DNA from: JAJDXW01 sp965214795
GTDB taxonomy: Bacteria > Pseudomonadota > Gammaproteobacteria > HK1
Direction of reading: 5' to 3'
Assembly (NCBI GenBank): GCA_965214795.1
Contig: OZ243976.1
Location: forward strand, 1,488,001 to 1,552,000
Length of the DNA stretch: 64,000 nucleotides
The position numbers and the translations under genes were made by a program. The notes under the pieces are model-generated. The model was not told the origin of the DNA and did no database searches. It saw nothing but the letters and a program-made list of their open reading frames with translations. Shown one piece after another: positions 16,962-27,385 of the stretch (position 1 is the first letter of the stretch; each line of letters starts with the position of its first letter).

Positions 16962-18558
16962 TTTCGGCATCTTTACCGCCCCGGCCCCGATGCGGATCGG
17001 CACCCTGCACGTCGGGTTTCGCGACGGGCTGCCGCGCGAGCTCGCGAACAAGGCCCGTTACGGGGTCGGCGGCCGCATCGTGCCCGGTGTCGGCACCATC
17101 GCCCTGAACCACGCTCTGCTCGATCTCGACGGGACCGGCGCCGTGGCCGGTGTTGTCGCCCTGGCGATGATCGGGACGGACCGCAGGGACCCGCCGCCCA
17201 GGGCTGGAGGCCGTGAAGGCCGTGAAGGTCGGGGGACGGGGGCCTCAAGCGTCTGCGCGCGGGGGGACGCGGGCGAGCAGTTCCGCGCCGTCGGCGCAGT
17301 CGATGATCAGGACGCCAATGTCCCGAAGCGCCTCGGCGTCCGACGTCGACTCCAGGCGGCGTGCCAGCTCCTCGCCCACCGCGGCGCCGAACTTGCGCGC
17401 CGCCTGCTCACGCAGCAACGACCGTTCCTGGGCCAAGCCGCGCTCCACGCCCTGCGCCAAGCCGCGCTCCATGCCCTGCTCCAGGCCGCGTTCCATGCCT
17501 TGCGCGATGCCCTGGCGCAGCCACTCGGCCTCCCACTCTTTCACCCTCAGATGCAGCGTCGTCATTTCGTCCTCCTCGAACAGCCCAAGTCCGATGCTCT
17601 CGATCTCCTCGCTGTTGGCGGACGGAAACAGCCGCGGCATCGTCGCCGCCAGCCACGCCACCACCGAGGCGCCGAATTCGTGCCGCACGTCCCGGTCGGT
17701 GAGCACCTGCGGCAGCCAGTCCGCCATCGCCTGCATCCGCGCCGCTGCCTGCGCCGGGGAGGTCGTGCCCTCGACGCCGAGCACCGCCAGCGCCGGGTTG
17801 CGTTCGGTCGAATCGTCAGCCGCCGCCCGCCGCGAGTCAAGCAACCGGTAGGGGGCGACGACCGTCAGCAGCGGCGCGCCGTCGGGCGAGAGTGGCACGG
17901 CGCCGGCGGCGCCCGCCGCCGACCACGGCTTCGACCCGGAGTAGACCACCACGGCGAGCGTGCGCAGCCCGCCGTCGCAGTCGAGCCGGCCCTGACGCCG
18001 CAGATGCTCGCGCAGCAGGCTGGTGTAGGCGAGCGTGCGCGCCGCCATGTCGGGGTCCACCGTGGACTGGAACTCGAGCAGCAGCACGAGGGTGCGCGCG
18101 CCGCCCTCGGCGTAGCGGATGCGCCAGACCGCGTCGGCGTAGCGCTGAGCGCCGGTGCGCGGGTCGGCGCCGCCGGTCGGGTGGGCGCCGGTGTGCGGGC
18201 CGGTGTCGCCCGTCGGGCGGGTCCAGTTGGCGGCGAGCTGCTCCATGGCGGTGAAGTCCAGCCGGCGGGCGAGTTCGGGGGCGACGGCGCGCAGCAGGTG
18301 CTCGACCATGGCGGGCAGTGCGAACAGGCGTTTCCAGGCGGCATCGATCTCCATGGGGAGGCACGGTATCGGCCCCGTGCACGGGTACAAAAGCGGAGAT
18401 CCGCCCTCGGAACGTAGGAGATCACCTCGACTACGTGTAGGAGATCGTGCCGGGAACGTCGGGATTTCGGGGACTGGTCATCCTGCTTTACGACCTCCGG
18501 CCGTTGCGGTGCCGCTGCGTCGCCTGGCTCGCACCTGCAAGAGCGCTGTCCGTGCCCG
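16962..18558. repeat. Long direct repeat R2, copy 1 (holds Rpn-3)
   Basis: Matches 22917-24579, starting at TTTCGGCA and ending at GTGCCCG in both. The copies differ by about 66 bp, mostly whole-codon indels inside the Rpn gene, plus scattered substitutions. Besides Rpn it carries a plus-strand frame at 16990-17200 (starting MRIGTLHVGFRDGLPRELAN) of unknown nature and, at 18355-18558, the region upstream of Rpn. No terminal inverted repeats are visible. Confidence 0.85.
17245..18354 (-). CDS. Rpn family recombination-promoting nuclease, copy 3
   Basis: 369 residues from the ATG at 18354 (MEIDAAWKRLF). A TTG 12 codons upstream is possible, and neither has a strong ribosome site. The core carries DAVWRIRY and LLLEFQSTVDPDMAARTLAY, the PD-(D/E)XK nuclease signature. 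Residues about 57-70 contain a short PTGGADPRTG-like repeat. The C-terminus has the helical repeat QGMERGLEQGMERGLAQGVE before LREQAARKFG. It belongs to a different Rpn subfamily from copies 1 and 2. Likely a DNase that promotes recombination. It is monocistronic, downstream of the R-M locus and convergent with it. Confidence 0.85.
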   Translation of the reverse strand: MEIDAAWKRLFALPAMVEHLLRAVAPELARRLDFTAMEQLAANWTRPTGDTGPHTGAHPTGGADPRTGAQRYADAVWRIRYAEGGARTLVLLLEFQSTVDPDMAARTLAYTSLLREHLRRQGRLDCDGGLRTLAVVVYSGSKPWSAAGAAGAVPLSPDGAPLLTVVAPYRLLDSRRAAADDSTERNPALAVLGVEGTTSPAQAAARMQAMADWLPQVLTDRDVRHEFGASVVAWLAATMPRLFPSANSEEIESIGLGLFEEDEMTTLHLRVKEWEAEWLRQGIAQGMERGLEQGMERGLAQGVERGLAQERSLLREQAARKFGAAVGEELARRLESTSDAEALRDIGVLIIDCADGAELLARVPPRADA

Positions 18559-18664
18559 GATTGGAGCCGCGGACGATCCGTAAATGATGATTCGGGGGAT
18601 TCTGGTCGGTCCCGGATTTCGCATCGGGAACAGCGCGTCCCGGCGGCTCCAAGGGTCGCTGCCC

Positions 18665-19026
18665 CCCTCGTCCATCGGCGCACGATGCGCCGGGACCCGG
18701 TGCAGGCGCTTGTCCGCCCGCGCGCCGAGCCCCTCGTCCTCGCAGCGCTCGATGTAGCGCCGGAAGGTGCGCTCGCACCTCCCCGGCCTCCGGTGCGCCT
18801 CGGGGGTCTCGGCCCCGGCCCGGGCCCGGCGCACCGGACCTGCTCGCACCCCCCGGCAGCCGGGCCGCCTCCTCGTGCGCGGGCCGCCGCACCTGCCGGA
18901 CGCCGCGGGTCTCTTCGTACCTCGTCCGGCGAATCACCTCCGGTACTCGTATCCGGGCCATGGGGCGCCTGCTCGGTCCCCATCCAACCGGACAATTGAT
19001 GTGCTACTACACCGGACAGACTATTT
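18665..19026 (-). pseudogene. ISNCY-like transposase N-terminal remnant with IS end
   Basis: From the ATG at 18961 the protein reads MARIRVPEVIRRTRYEE, then EEAARL. After an insertion and frameshift it continues CERTFRRYIERCEDEG and HRVPAHRAPMDE. This is the helix-turn-helix start of ISNCY-family transposases; the catalytic part is absent. Bases 18985-19026 contain two GGACA-type blocks (CCGGACAATTG and CCGGACAGACTA) typical of such an element's end. The end abuts the truncated autotransporter reading frame at about 19027, so this insertion probably removed that gene's 5' part. Confidence 0.65.
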
Positions 19027-22000
19027 GCTCCTAACACCCTGACGAGCGCAGAGACGGCGCCGGTCGGGAGCTCCATAGTCTGGGTGACTTCGGAGGGCGA
19101 TGTCACGGAGGGCGACCCTGCCGTGTGGACTTTGAGGCGCACGGGCTCCGCGACGGGAATGCTGCGCGTGAAAATCGGAATCCTCCCCTCCGGGGGGGAC
19201 TTCCTCGTCACCGAGGACGGGATGACCTTCCCGCTAGACATGACAACCGAGGACGAGACGACCTTCCCGGCGGGCAGTTCCACGACGCAGGTGAGCCTGT
19301 CCACGGTGGATGACAGCACCCACGAGGCGGACGGCACGGTGACGCTGACGGTGCTTGATGATCATTTCAAAGACGGCTCCTACTCCACGGGAGACGCAGA
19401 AGACGGGCAACCTGAATTTGCGACGCTGAAGATCCGGAACAACGACAACGCGCCGCCGACGGGCGTGCCGACCATCGACAACACGACGCCCATGGCGGGC
19501 GACACGCTGACGGCGAACGCCTCGGGCATCTCCGACCAGGACGGGCTGACGGTGACGGACGCGACCTTCACCTGGCAGTGGATCCGGGTGGCATCGGACA
19601 ACACCGAGACGCCGATCACCGGGGCGACCGCGGCTGCCTACACGGTGGGTGCCGGTGACGTGGGCGCAACGCTGAAGGTGAAGGCGACCTTCACCGACGA
19701 CGACGGGACCGAAGAGACCGTCGAGAGCGCAGAGACGTCGGCGGTCCAGGCGGCGTCGGTGACGCTGCCGACGGTGACGGTGACGCGGGTGCCGACCCCG
19801 GTGCGGGTGGAGGAAGGCGAGGGCGCGCAGTTCACGGTGACGCGCACGGTGGTGACGACGGGCGCGCTGACGGTCGCCTACCGCGTGTCGGAGAGCGGCG
19901 ACATGGTGGCGCCGAGCGATGAGGGCGCGCAGAAGACCGTTGATTTCGCGGACGGCGACACCCAGCAGACGGTGACCGTGCCGACGGTGGAGGACAGTGT
20001 CCACGAGGCGGACAGCACGGTGACGGTGATGCTGACCGCGGACACGGGCGCCGATCCCACCTACCTGCTCGGCGAGCCGTCGACGGCGACGGCGGAGGTG
20101 GAAGACGACGACAACGCGGCGCCGACCGGCACGCCGACGATCGACGACACGACACCCGTGGTCGGCGAGACGCTGATGGCGGATGCGTCGAACCTGGATG
20201 ACCCGGACGGTCTGACGGACCGGAGCAGCTTCACCTGGCAGTGGCTCCGGGTGGCGTCGGGCGGCGGGACGCCGACGGAGATCACCGGGGCGACCACGGC
20301 GACCTACACGGTGGCCGCCGGGGACGTGGGGGCGACGCTGAAGGTCCGCGCCGGCTTCACGGACGACGACGGCACCGGCGAGACGGTCGAGAGCGCAGAG
20401 ACGGCGACGGTCACCGAGTACACGATCACGGCCGCCTCGCCGACGGTCACGGAAGGCGACGACGCTGGCTTCACGTCTCTCCAGTTCGCGCTGACACGGT
20501 CCGATACGGGGCAGAGCGTGGAGCTCGGCTGGCGGGTAGCCGCGGAAAGCACGGCGCAGGTGAGCGTGCCCACGACGGGCGACAGCGCCCACGAGGCGCA
20601 CGGCTCGGTGACGCTGACGCTGACGCTGACGCCGGACACGGGCGCCGACCCCGCCTACCTGCTCGGCGACCCGGCGACGGCGACGGCGGCGGTTCGGGAC
20701 GACGACGACTCGCCGGCGACCGGCTCGGTCACGGTCACGACGGCGACCACGTTCACCGAGGGCGAGACGCTGACCGCGGACACGTCGGGCCTCACCGACG
20801 GTGACGGTCTGGACAACGCTTCCTACGCCTACCAGTGGGTCCGGACACCGTCCGGCGGCGGCGACGCGGACATTTCCGGTGAGACCTCGCAGACCTACGT
20901 GCCGGTCTTCGCGGACGCGGGCGCGACACTGAAGGTCCGGGTGACGGTCACCGACGACGAGGGCCACCAGGCGACCTTCACGAGCGCCCCGACCTCGGCG
21001 GTGGCGGCGCTGCCGCGGCCCTCGGTGACGGTGGTTTCGGCCGGCGACATCACGGAGGGCAGCCCCGCGGTGTTCACGCTGACGCGCACGGGCGACTTGG
21101 CGCAGACGCTGGACGTGGCCTACGCGGTGACGGCCTCCGGTGACTTCGGCGCCGCGACGGGCGCGAGCACGGCGACCTTCCTGGCGAACAACGCCACGGT
21201 GCAGGTGAGCGTAGACACGACGGACGACAGCACCCACGAGACGAACGGCTCGGCGACGGTGACGCTGACGGCGGACACGGGCGCCGATCCCGCCTACCTG
21301 CTCGGCGACCCGGCGACGGCGACGGCGGCGGTGGAAGACGACGACGACTCGCCAGCGACGGGTTCGGTGACGATCACGGGCACGCCGACGGAAGGCGAGA
21401 CGCTGACGGCGGACACGTCGGGCCTCACCGACGCGGACGGTCTGGACAAAGCGGCCTACGTCTACCAGTGGGTGCGGACGCCGTCGGGCGGAAGTGACGC
21501 GGACATCTCCGGTGAGACCGGCGCGACCTACACCCCGGTGTTCGCGGACGTGGGCGCAACGCTGAAGGTCAAGGTGACGGTCACCGACAACGAGGGCCAC
21601 GAGGCGATGTTCGAGAGCACCCCGACCTCGGCGGTCGAGGCGGCGGCGCCGACGCTGCCCGAAGTGTCCATTATGCAGGGGGACGGCGGCAGTCCCATCA
21701 CCGAGGGAGGAAGAGCGACTTTCACGTTGACCATATCGAAGCCACCCACGGCTTTGTTGTTTGTCAATATCAGAATAATGGAAACAGGCGACATGATGAC
21801 GGAGAACAATTTGGGAGAGACAGTTACAACGTTTGGCCCCAACCAGAAAACCACAACTCTGTCTTACCCGACGGTAGATGATGCCGCGGACGAGCCGAAC
21901 AGCACGGTAACCGTGGAGGTCCTTGAACGTGAAAACGGCAACTACATGCCGGGCACGCCCTCCATGGCCAGTGTCGTGGTGCAAGACGATGACGGGCCCG

Positions 22001-22830
22001 CGACGCCGACGCTCCCGGAGCTCTCGATCGCCGGCGCGAGCGTGGGCGAAGGCGATTCGGGCAGCACGACGCTGGACTTCACGGTGACGCTGGACAGCGC
22101 GGCGACGGCAACCGTGACCGTGGAGTGGGCGACGTCCGACGGTACCGCGACCGCCGGGGCGGACTACACGGCGGGGAATGGAACCCTGACGTTCAACTCG
22201 GAGGGCGGGTGGACGCTGACGCCCTCGTTCGGGCTCGGGGTGCGCCATGACGGAGGCGACGCGGAGACCGGATTCGGTGTGGACGTGGGCGCGGGTGTTG
22301 CCTATGCCGATCCGTCCTCGGGGGTGACGGTGGACCTGCGGGGTCGCGGGCTTCTCGCCCATGAGGCGTCGGGCTTCCGGGAGGCCGGCTTCTCGGGCTC
22401 GCTCGCCTTCGACCCGTCCCCGTCCTCGGATCGGGGCCTGAGCGTGACCCTCGGTCAGACCCTGGGTGCGTCGGCGACCGGCGGAGTGGAGGCGCTCTAC
22501 GGGCGCGACACCATGGCGGGGCTTGGCGGGGCCGACGCCGGCGCGGGGGCGGTCGATTCTCAGGGGCGTCGTCGCCTGGAGGCTCGGGTCGGCTACGGGG
22601 TTGCCACGTTCGGCGGGCGCTTCACGGGGACGCCGGAGCTTGGCTTCGGGGTGTCGGAGAGCGGCCGCGACTACCGCCTCGGGTGGCGTCTGACGCCTGC
22701 GGGCGGGAACACTGCGGGCGCCAACGCCGGCTCGTTCGAGCTCCACCTGGAGGCGACGCGGCGCGAGGCTGCGACCGGCGATGGGCGGCCGGAGTACGGG
22801 GTGGGCGTGCGGGCGACGGTGCGCTGGTAG
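19027..22830 (+). pseudogene. Second Calx-beta autotransporter, 5'-truncated and internally deleted
   Basis: An open frame continues from about 19000 (the first plausible initiator, a GTG, is at 19084) to the TAG at 22830. It starts inside an Ig-like repeat (LTSAETAPV) with no signal peptide. The passenger has Calx-beta and Ig-like repeats like the intact protein, down to a Calx domain at about 22010-22195 (SIAGASVGEGDSGSTTLDF). There, within SEGGWTLTPSFGLGVRHDGG, it jumps straight into the last third of the barrel, losing roughly 280 residues present in the intact gene. The final about 600 bp are nearly identical to 13185-13780 and end ATVRW. It is unlikely to be exported; it may serve as a donor of sequence for the intact gene. 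Confidence 0.75.
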
Positions 22831-22916
22831 GAAGCTCGACCGGGACGTCTGCCATCCGCGGGACCGGACGGCGTCCGGACGTTTTCACGCGGTCGCCCCG
22901 GGCCGTCGATCACCTG

Positions 22917-24579
22917 TTTCGGCACCTTTACCGCCCCGGCCCCGATGCGGATCGGCACCCTGCACGTCGGGTTTCGCGACGGGCTGCCGCGCGAGCTCGC
23001 GAACAAGGCCCGTTACGGGGTCGGCGGCCGCATCGTGCCCGGTGTCGGCACCATCGCCCTGAACCACGCTCTGCTCGATCTCGGCGGGACCGGCGCCGTG
23101 GCCGGTGTTGTCGCCCTGGCGATGATCGGGACGGACCGCAGGGACCCGCCGCCCAGGGCTGGAGGCCGTGAAGGTCGTGAAGGTCGGGGGACGGGGGACG
23201 GGGGCCTCAAGCGTCTGCGCGCGGGGGGACGCGGGCGAGCAGTTCCGCGCCGTCGGCGCAGTCGATGATCAGGACGCCGATGTCCCGAAGCGCCTCGGCG
23301 TCCGACGTCGACTCCAGGCGGCGTGCCAGCTCCTCGCCCACCGCGGCGCCGAACTTGCGCGCCGCCTGCTCACGCAGCAACGACCGTTCCTGGGCCAAGC
23401 CGCGCTCCACGCCCTGCGCCAGACCGCGCTCCACGCCCTGCGCCAAGCCGCGTTCCATGCCCTGCTCCAGGCCGCGCTCCATGCCTTGCGCGATGCCCTG
23501 GCGCAGCCACTCGGCCTCCCACTCTTTCACCCTCAGATGCAGCGTCGTCATTTCGTCCTCCTCGAACAGCCCAAGTCCGATGCTCTCGATCTCCTCGCTG
23601 TCGGCGGACGGAAACAGCCGCGGCATCGTCGCCGCCAGCCACGCCACCACCGAGGCGCCGAATTCGTGCCGCACGTCCTGGTCGGTGAGCACCTGCGGCA
23701 GCCAGTCCGCCATCGCCTGCATCCGCGCCGCCGCCTGCGCCGGGGAGGTCGTGCCCTCGACGCCGAGCACCGCCAGCGCCGGGTTGCGTTCGGTCGAATC
23801 GTCAGCCGCCGCCCGCCGCGAGTCAAGCAACCGGTAGGGGGCGATGACCGTCAGCAGCGGCGCGCCGTCGGGCGAGAGCGGCACGGCGCCGGCGGCGCCC
23901 GCCGCCGACCACGGCTTCGACCCGGAGTAGACCACCACGGCCAGCGTGCGCAGCCCGCCGTCGTGGTCGAGCCGGCCCTGACGCCGCAGATGCTCGCGCA
24001 GCAGGCTGGTGTAGGCGAGCGTGCGCGCCGCCATGTCGGGGTCCACCGTGGACTGGAACTCGAGCAGCAGCACGAGGGTGCGCGCGCCGCCCTCGGCGTA
24101 GCGGATGCGCCAGACCGCGTCGGCGTAGCGCTGGGCGCCGGTGCGCGGGTCGGCGCCGCCGGTCGGGCGGGTGCTGGTGCGCGGGTCGGCGCCACCGGTC
24201 GGGTGGGCGCCGGTGTGCGGGCCGGTGTCGCCCGTCGGGCGGGTCCAGTTGGCGGCGAGCTGCTCCATGGCGGTGAAGTCCAGCCGGCGGGCGAGTTCGG
24301 GGGCGACGGCGCGCAGCAGGTGCTCGACCATGGCGGGCAGTGCGAACAGGCGTTTCCAGGCGGCATCGATCTCCATGGGGAGGCACGGTATCGGCCCCGT
24401 GCACGGGTACAAAAGCGGAGATCCGCCCTCGGAACGTAGGAGATCACCTCGACTACGTGTAGGAGATCGTGCCGGGAACGTCGGGATTTCGGGGACTGGT
24501 CATCCTGCTTTACGACCTCCGGCCGTTGCGGTGCCGCTGCGTCGCCTGGTTCGCCCTGCAAGAGCGCCGTCCGTGCCCG
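22917..24579. repeat. Long direct repeat R2, copy 2 (holds Rpn-4)
   Basis: Partner of 16962-18558. The extra length comes from added 3n repeats within Rpn-4 and about 8 bp near 23190. The left edge begins about 90 bp after the stop of the truncated autotransporter, and the right edge lies 30 bp before the stop of the isocitrate lyase-family gene. Confidence 0.85.
23207..24376 (-). CDS. Rpn family recombination-promoting nuclease, copy 4
   Basis: 389 residues from the ATG at 24376, a near-copy of Rpn-3. Differences include one extra PTGGADPRTS/TR unit near residue 67 and additional GVERGLAQ repeats in the C-terminal helical region. All are whole-codon changes, so the frame is kept. Substitutions such as Cys to His before DGGLRT and Val to Ile in TVIAPYR are conservative or isolated. 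The nuclease core (LLLEFQSTVD) is unchanged. It probably has the same function as Rpn-3; the length variation fits slippage or unequal exchange in the repeats. Confidence 0.85.
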   Translation of the reverse strand: MEIDAAWKRLFALPAMVEHLLRAVAPELARRLDFTAMEQLAANWTRPTGDTGPHTGAHPTGGADPRTSTRPTGGADPRTGAQRYADAVWRIRYAEGGARTLVLLLEFQSTVDPDMAARTLAYTSLLREHLRRQGRLDHDGGLRTLAVVVYSGSKPWSAAGAAGAVPLSPDGAPLLTVIAPYRLLDSRRAAADDSTERNPALAVLGVEGTTSPAQAAARMQAMADWLPQVLTDQDVRHEFGASVVAWLAATMPRLFPSADSEEIESIGLGLFEEDEMTTLHLRVKEWEAEWLRQGIAQGMERGLEQGMERGLAQGVERGLAQGVERGLAQERSLLREQAARKFGAAVGEELARRLESTSDAEALRDIGVLIIDCADGAELLARVPPRADA

Positions 24580-24609
24580 ACGCCCCCTGCCTCCTGTTCC
24601 GCGGGGAGT

Positions 24610-25506
24610 TCAGTCGTCGAAGCCGACCCGCGCCCCCTCCGATACCGCATAGCGCGACTCGAGGTTCCGCACCGCCTCGAGGCCCATCAGCTCGAAGAAG
24701 TCCCGGAAGCTCGCCATCTCGGCGCCGCTCGCCTCGATTCCGCCCGTCTCCCGCAGTTCGGCGAGGGTGCGCCGGATGGCCGGGATCGCGGCGGAGAGCG
24801 AGAGCCCCGGATAGATGACGACCCCGAAGCCGAGCGCCTCGATCTCGCTCGCGGGCAGCACTGGCGTCTTGCCGCTCATCGCCATGTTGTAGAGGGCGGG
24901 GCGGGAGAACGTCCCGGGGATCGTCGCGACCTCATCCATCGTGGTCGGCGCCTCCACGAAGAGGACGTCCGCTCCCGCCTCCTCGTAGGCCCGTGCGCGG
25001 TCGAGCGCGGCATCGAACCCTTCGACGGCGATGGCGTCCGTCCGCGCGATGACGGTGAAGTCGGGATCGGACCTCGCGTCGACCGCGGCCCGGACCTTCG
25101 CGCACATCTCCTCCACCGGGATGAGGGTCTTGCCCGCGAGATGCCCGCAGCGCTTCGGCCAGCTCTGGTCCTCCACGTGTACCCCGGCGACCCCTGCCCG
25201 CTCGTAGCACCGGATGGTGCGGCGCACGTTGATGGGGCCCCCGTAGCCGGTATCCGCGTCGGCGATGAGGGGCAGGCCGGCCGCGTCCGCGATCCGGCCC
25301 GCGTTGTCGGCCATCTCGGTGACCCCGAGAAGTCCCACGTCGGGCATGCCGAGCCGGCTCGCGGTCGTGCCCGCCCCCGTCATGTAGAGCGCGTCGAAGC
25401 CCTGCTCGGCGACGAGCCGCGCGCCCACGCACTCGGCGACCCCGGGGGCGACAAGGAGCTCCGGAGCTTCGAGGAGGCGGCGAAGTCGTGTGGTCATTCG
25501 TTCCAT
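24610..25506 (-). CDS. Isocitrate lyase/PEP mutase family enzyme
   Basis: 298 residues from the ATG at 25506, which has GGGAGAC about 8 bases upstream; a 34-codon N-terminal extension of the open frame is unlikely. Family marks: DADTGYGG (metal-binding Asp), HVEDQSWPKRCGH (the KxCGH active-site loop) and VIARTDA. Members cleave or rearrange C-C or C-P bonds of 2-methyl-branched or phosphono acids (methylisocitrate, dimethylmalate, oxaloacetate). The sequence does not fix the substrate. It stands alone, divergent from the repeat-rich DNA to its right. Confidence 0.85.
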   Translation of the reverse strand: MERMTTRLRRLLEAPELLVAPGVAECVGARLVAEQGFDALYMTGAGTTASRLGMPDVGLLGVTEMADNAGRIADAAGLPLIADADTGYGGPINVRRTIRCYERAGVAGVHVEDQSWPKRCGHLAGKTLIPVEEMCAKVRAAVDARSDPDFTVIARTDAIAVEGFDAALDRARAYEEAGADVLFVEAPTTMDEVATIPGTFSRPALYNMAMSGKTPVLPASEIEALGFGVVIYPGLSLSAAIPAIRRTLAELRETGGIEASGAEMASFRDFFELMGLEAVRNLESRYAVSEGARVGFDD

Positions 25507-25579
25507 GTCGGGTCTCCCGTCCCCGTGCGGGGGATTCGGTGCGTGATCATAGCCCGAAAAAATCAACGACTTTTGTCGC

Positions 25580-25753
25580 GAGGGCGCCAAGATGCCCCAC
25601 GATCTCATGGAGGAACGGGCCGCACGGACCGAAAGAGCGCGTGCGCGCGGCTGAAGGCGTAGTCGAACTACGTCGAAGCGGCGTGAGGGAGTACGGCCCG
25701 CTACCGCGGACGGATTGGCGGCCGCAGCAGGAAGTCGGTGATTTTTTCGGGAT
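25580..25753. repeat. Dispersed intergenic repeat F, copy A
   Basis: About 175 bp from AGGGCGCCAAGATGCC to GATTTTTTCGGG. It shares long stretches with 59908-60112 (for example CATGGAGGAACGGGCCGCAC and ACCGAAAGAG), with 61055-61190 in inverted orientation, and with the end segment 28241-28274. No consistent frame is preserved between copies, so it is probably a noncoding REP/MITE-like element. Confidence 0.7.
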
Positions 25754-25803
25754 AGGCCACCTGCCGGGTGGGCGGCGGCCGGCGCGACGCCGCGACCGGT
25801 CGG

Positions 25804-27330
25804 TCATCCGGCGCGGGCGGCGGCGGACGGCGTTCCGGCGCGGAGTCGGAGCGCGAGGTAGGCGGCTTCCGCCCCGTAGCCCGCGAACCAGGCGACGAGT
25901 CCGAGCAGCGCGCCGTCGAGGTCGCCCGCCGCGAACGCGAGGGTGCCGATCGCGGCGGCGACGACGAGCCGTCCCGCTCCGGTGAGGGCGAGGCTCCCGG
26001 TGCGGCGCGCACCGGCGAGGAAGCCCCGGAGGAGGGCGGAGAAGCCCCACGCGGCGGCCATCACGAAGGCGAAGCGCATGGCCGGCGCGCACGCCGCCTC
26101 GAGCTCCGCCGAAAGCCCCATGAGCCGCCCCAGCACGACGTGGCCGACCGGGGTGTCGAAGAGACCGATCGCGACGACCGCGAACACCGCGACGACCTGC
26201 ACCGCGAAGCGCCGGAGCACCGCTCGATCGGCCGCCGTTCGCGCGAGGGTCTGCGCGGTGTGCAGGAGGTTTCGCATCGGGCTCATCATCAGGCTGGTGA
26301 GACCGTGCACGACCCCGAAGGCGGCGAGGGCGAGGTCGGGGTCGAGGAGGCGCCCGAGGAAGATGCTGATGACGAACACGGTGCCCATCTCGGCCGACGA
26401 GTTGAGCATGAGCGGCCAGGCGAAGCGCCACAGCTCGCCGAGGCGGGGGGCGGGGCCCGCGGCGGCCGGCAACGCCCGGAAGTAGCGAGCCGCGAAGAGA
26501 CCCGAGACGAGCGCCTCCACCGCCATGCAGGTGACGAGCGCGGCGGCTCCCGCCGCCGCCCCCGAGGAGACGAAGCGGGGAAGCAGCACGAGGGAGCCGC
26601 CGAGGGATGCGAGCCGGGCGAGGGTGCTCCACGAGATGAGCATGGTGCGCCGGTTGATCATGAGCACGCCGAACGTGAACGCGCGGGCGACGAGGAACGG
26701 AGCGCTCAGGGAGAAGACGAAGGTCGCGAGCTTTGCCTCCCGCACCGCCGCGGGGCTCGCTCCGAACAGGCCGCCGTAGAGCCAGTCCCCGGCCGCGGTG
26801 AACGCCACCGCGAGAGCGAGGGTCACCGGGCCGGCGGTAATGAGGCAGAAGAAGCGGAGCAGGGGGAGGATGCAGCGACGGTCCCGCAGCCAGGAGATGG
26901 TCACCAGGTACGAGACCTCGGTCGCGCTCGCGCAGGCGTAGTAGGCGGTGAACGCGACGTTGAAGCCGGCGAGGCTCGTGGTCGCGTGCGGAAGGCGGGC
27001 GAGGAAGGCGTGGATGACCGATTTCGAGATCGCGTTGAGCTCGGTCATGAAGATGAGGGGAAGGAAAAACCGCCACGCCACGCGGGCGGTGATCGACGCC
27101 GGGCCGGAGACGGACGGACTCCGGCCGGCTCGGGCGGCTCGGGCGGCGCGGAGCGCGGGAGAGGGAGGAGGGGGCGAGGGAGGGGGCAAGGGCGCTGGGG
27201 AGGGCGCTGGCGAAGGCGCAGGCTTCCGTGACGCGCGCGGCGCGGACGGGGAGGACGGGGAGGGCGGCGGAGGCGGCCCGGGCGCCTCTTCCGGTTCCGG
27301 AGCGCCCTCCGGGGCGCGTTCCCGGGACAC
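25804..27330 (-). CDS. MATE/MOP-type polytopic membrane transporter
   Basis: 508 residues from a GTG start. The first about 80 residues are Pro/Ala/Ser-rich low complexity, so the true start is uncertain; conserved-looking sequence begins near VAWRFFLPLIF. About 12 hydrophobic segments follow in two halves, the second starting with LWRFAWPLMLNSSAEMGTVF, the internal pseudo-symmetry typical of the MOP superfamily (MATE and flippases). The long loops and FLPLIFMTELN start remind me of ANKH-type proteins rather than drug/Na+ MATE pumps, but this is by eye. Substrate unknown. No operon partner. Confidence 0.65.
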   Translation of the reverse strand: MSRERAPEGAPEPEEAPGPPPPPSPSSPSAPRASRKPAPSPAPSPAPLPPPSPPPPSPALRAARAARAGRSPSVSGPASITARVAWRFFLPLIFMTELNAISKSVIHAFLARLPHATTSLAGFNVAFTAYYACASATEVSYLVTISWLRDRRCILPLLRFFCLITAGPVTLALAVAFTAAGDWLYGGLFGASPAAVREAKLATFVFSLSAPFLVARAFTFGVLMINRRTMLISWSTLARLASLGGSLVLLPRFVSSGAAAGAAALVTCMAVEALVSGLFAARYFRALPAAAGPAPRLGELWRFAWPLMLNSSAEMGTVFVISIFLGRLLDPDLALAAFGVVHGLTSLMMSPMRNLLHTAQTLARTAADRAVLRRFAVQVVAVFAVVAIGLFDTPVGHVVLGRLMGLSAELEAACAPAMRFAFVMAAAWGFSALLRGFLAGARRTGSLALTGAGRLVVAAAIGTLAFAAGDLDGALLGLVAWFAGYGAEAAYLALRLRAGTPSAAARAG

Positions 27331-27385
27331 CGGGCCGCCTCGGGGTAGCCGGGGGGGCGCCCGGCCCCGCTCGGGCGCCCCGGCT

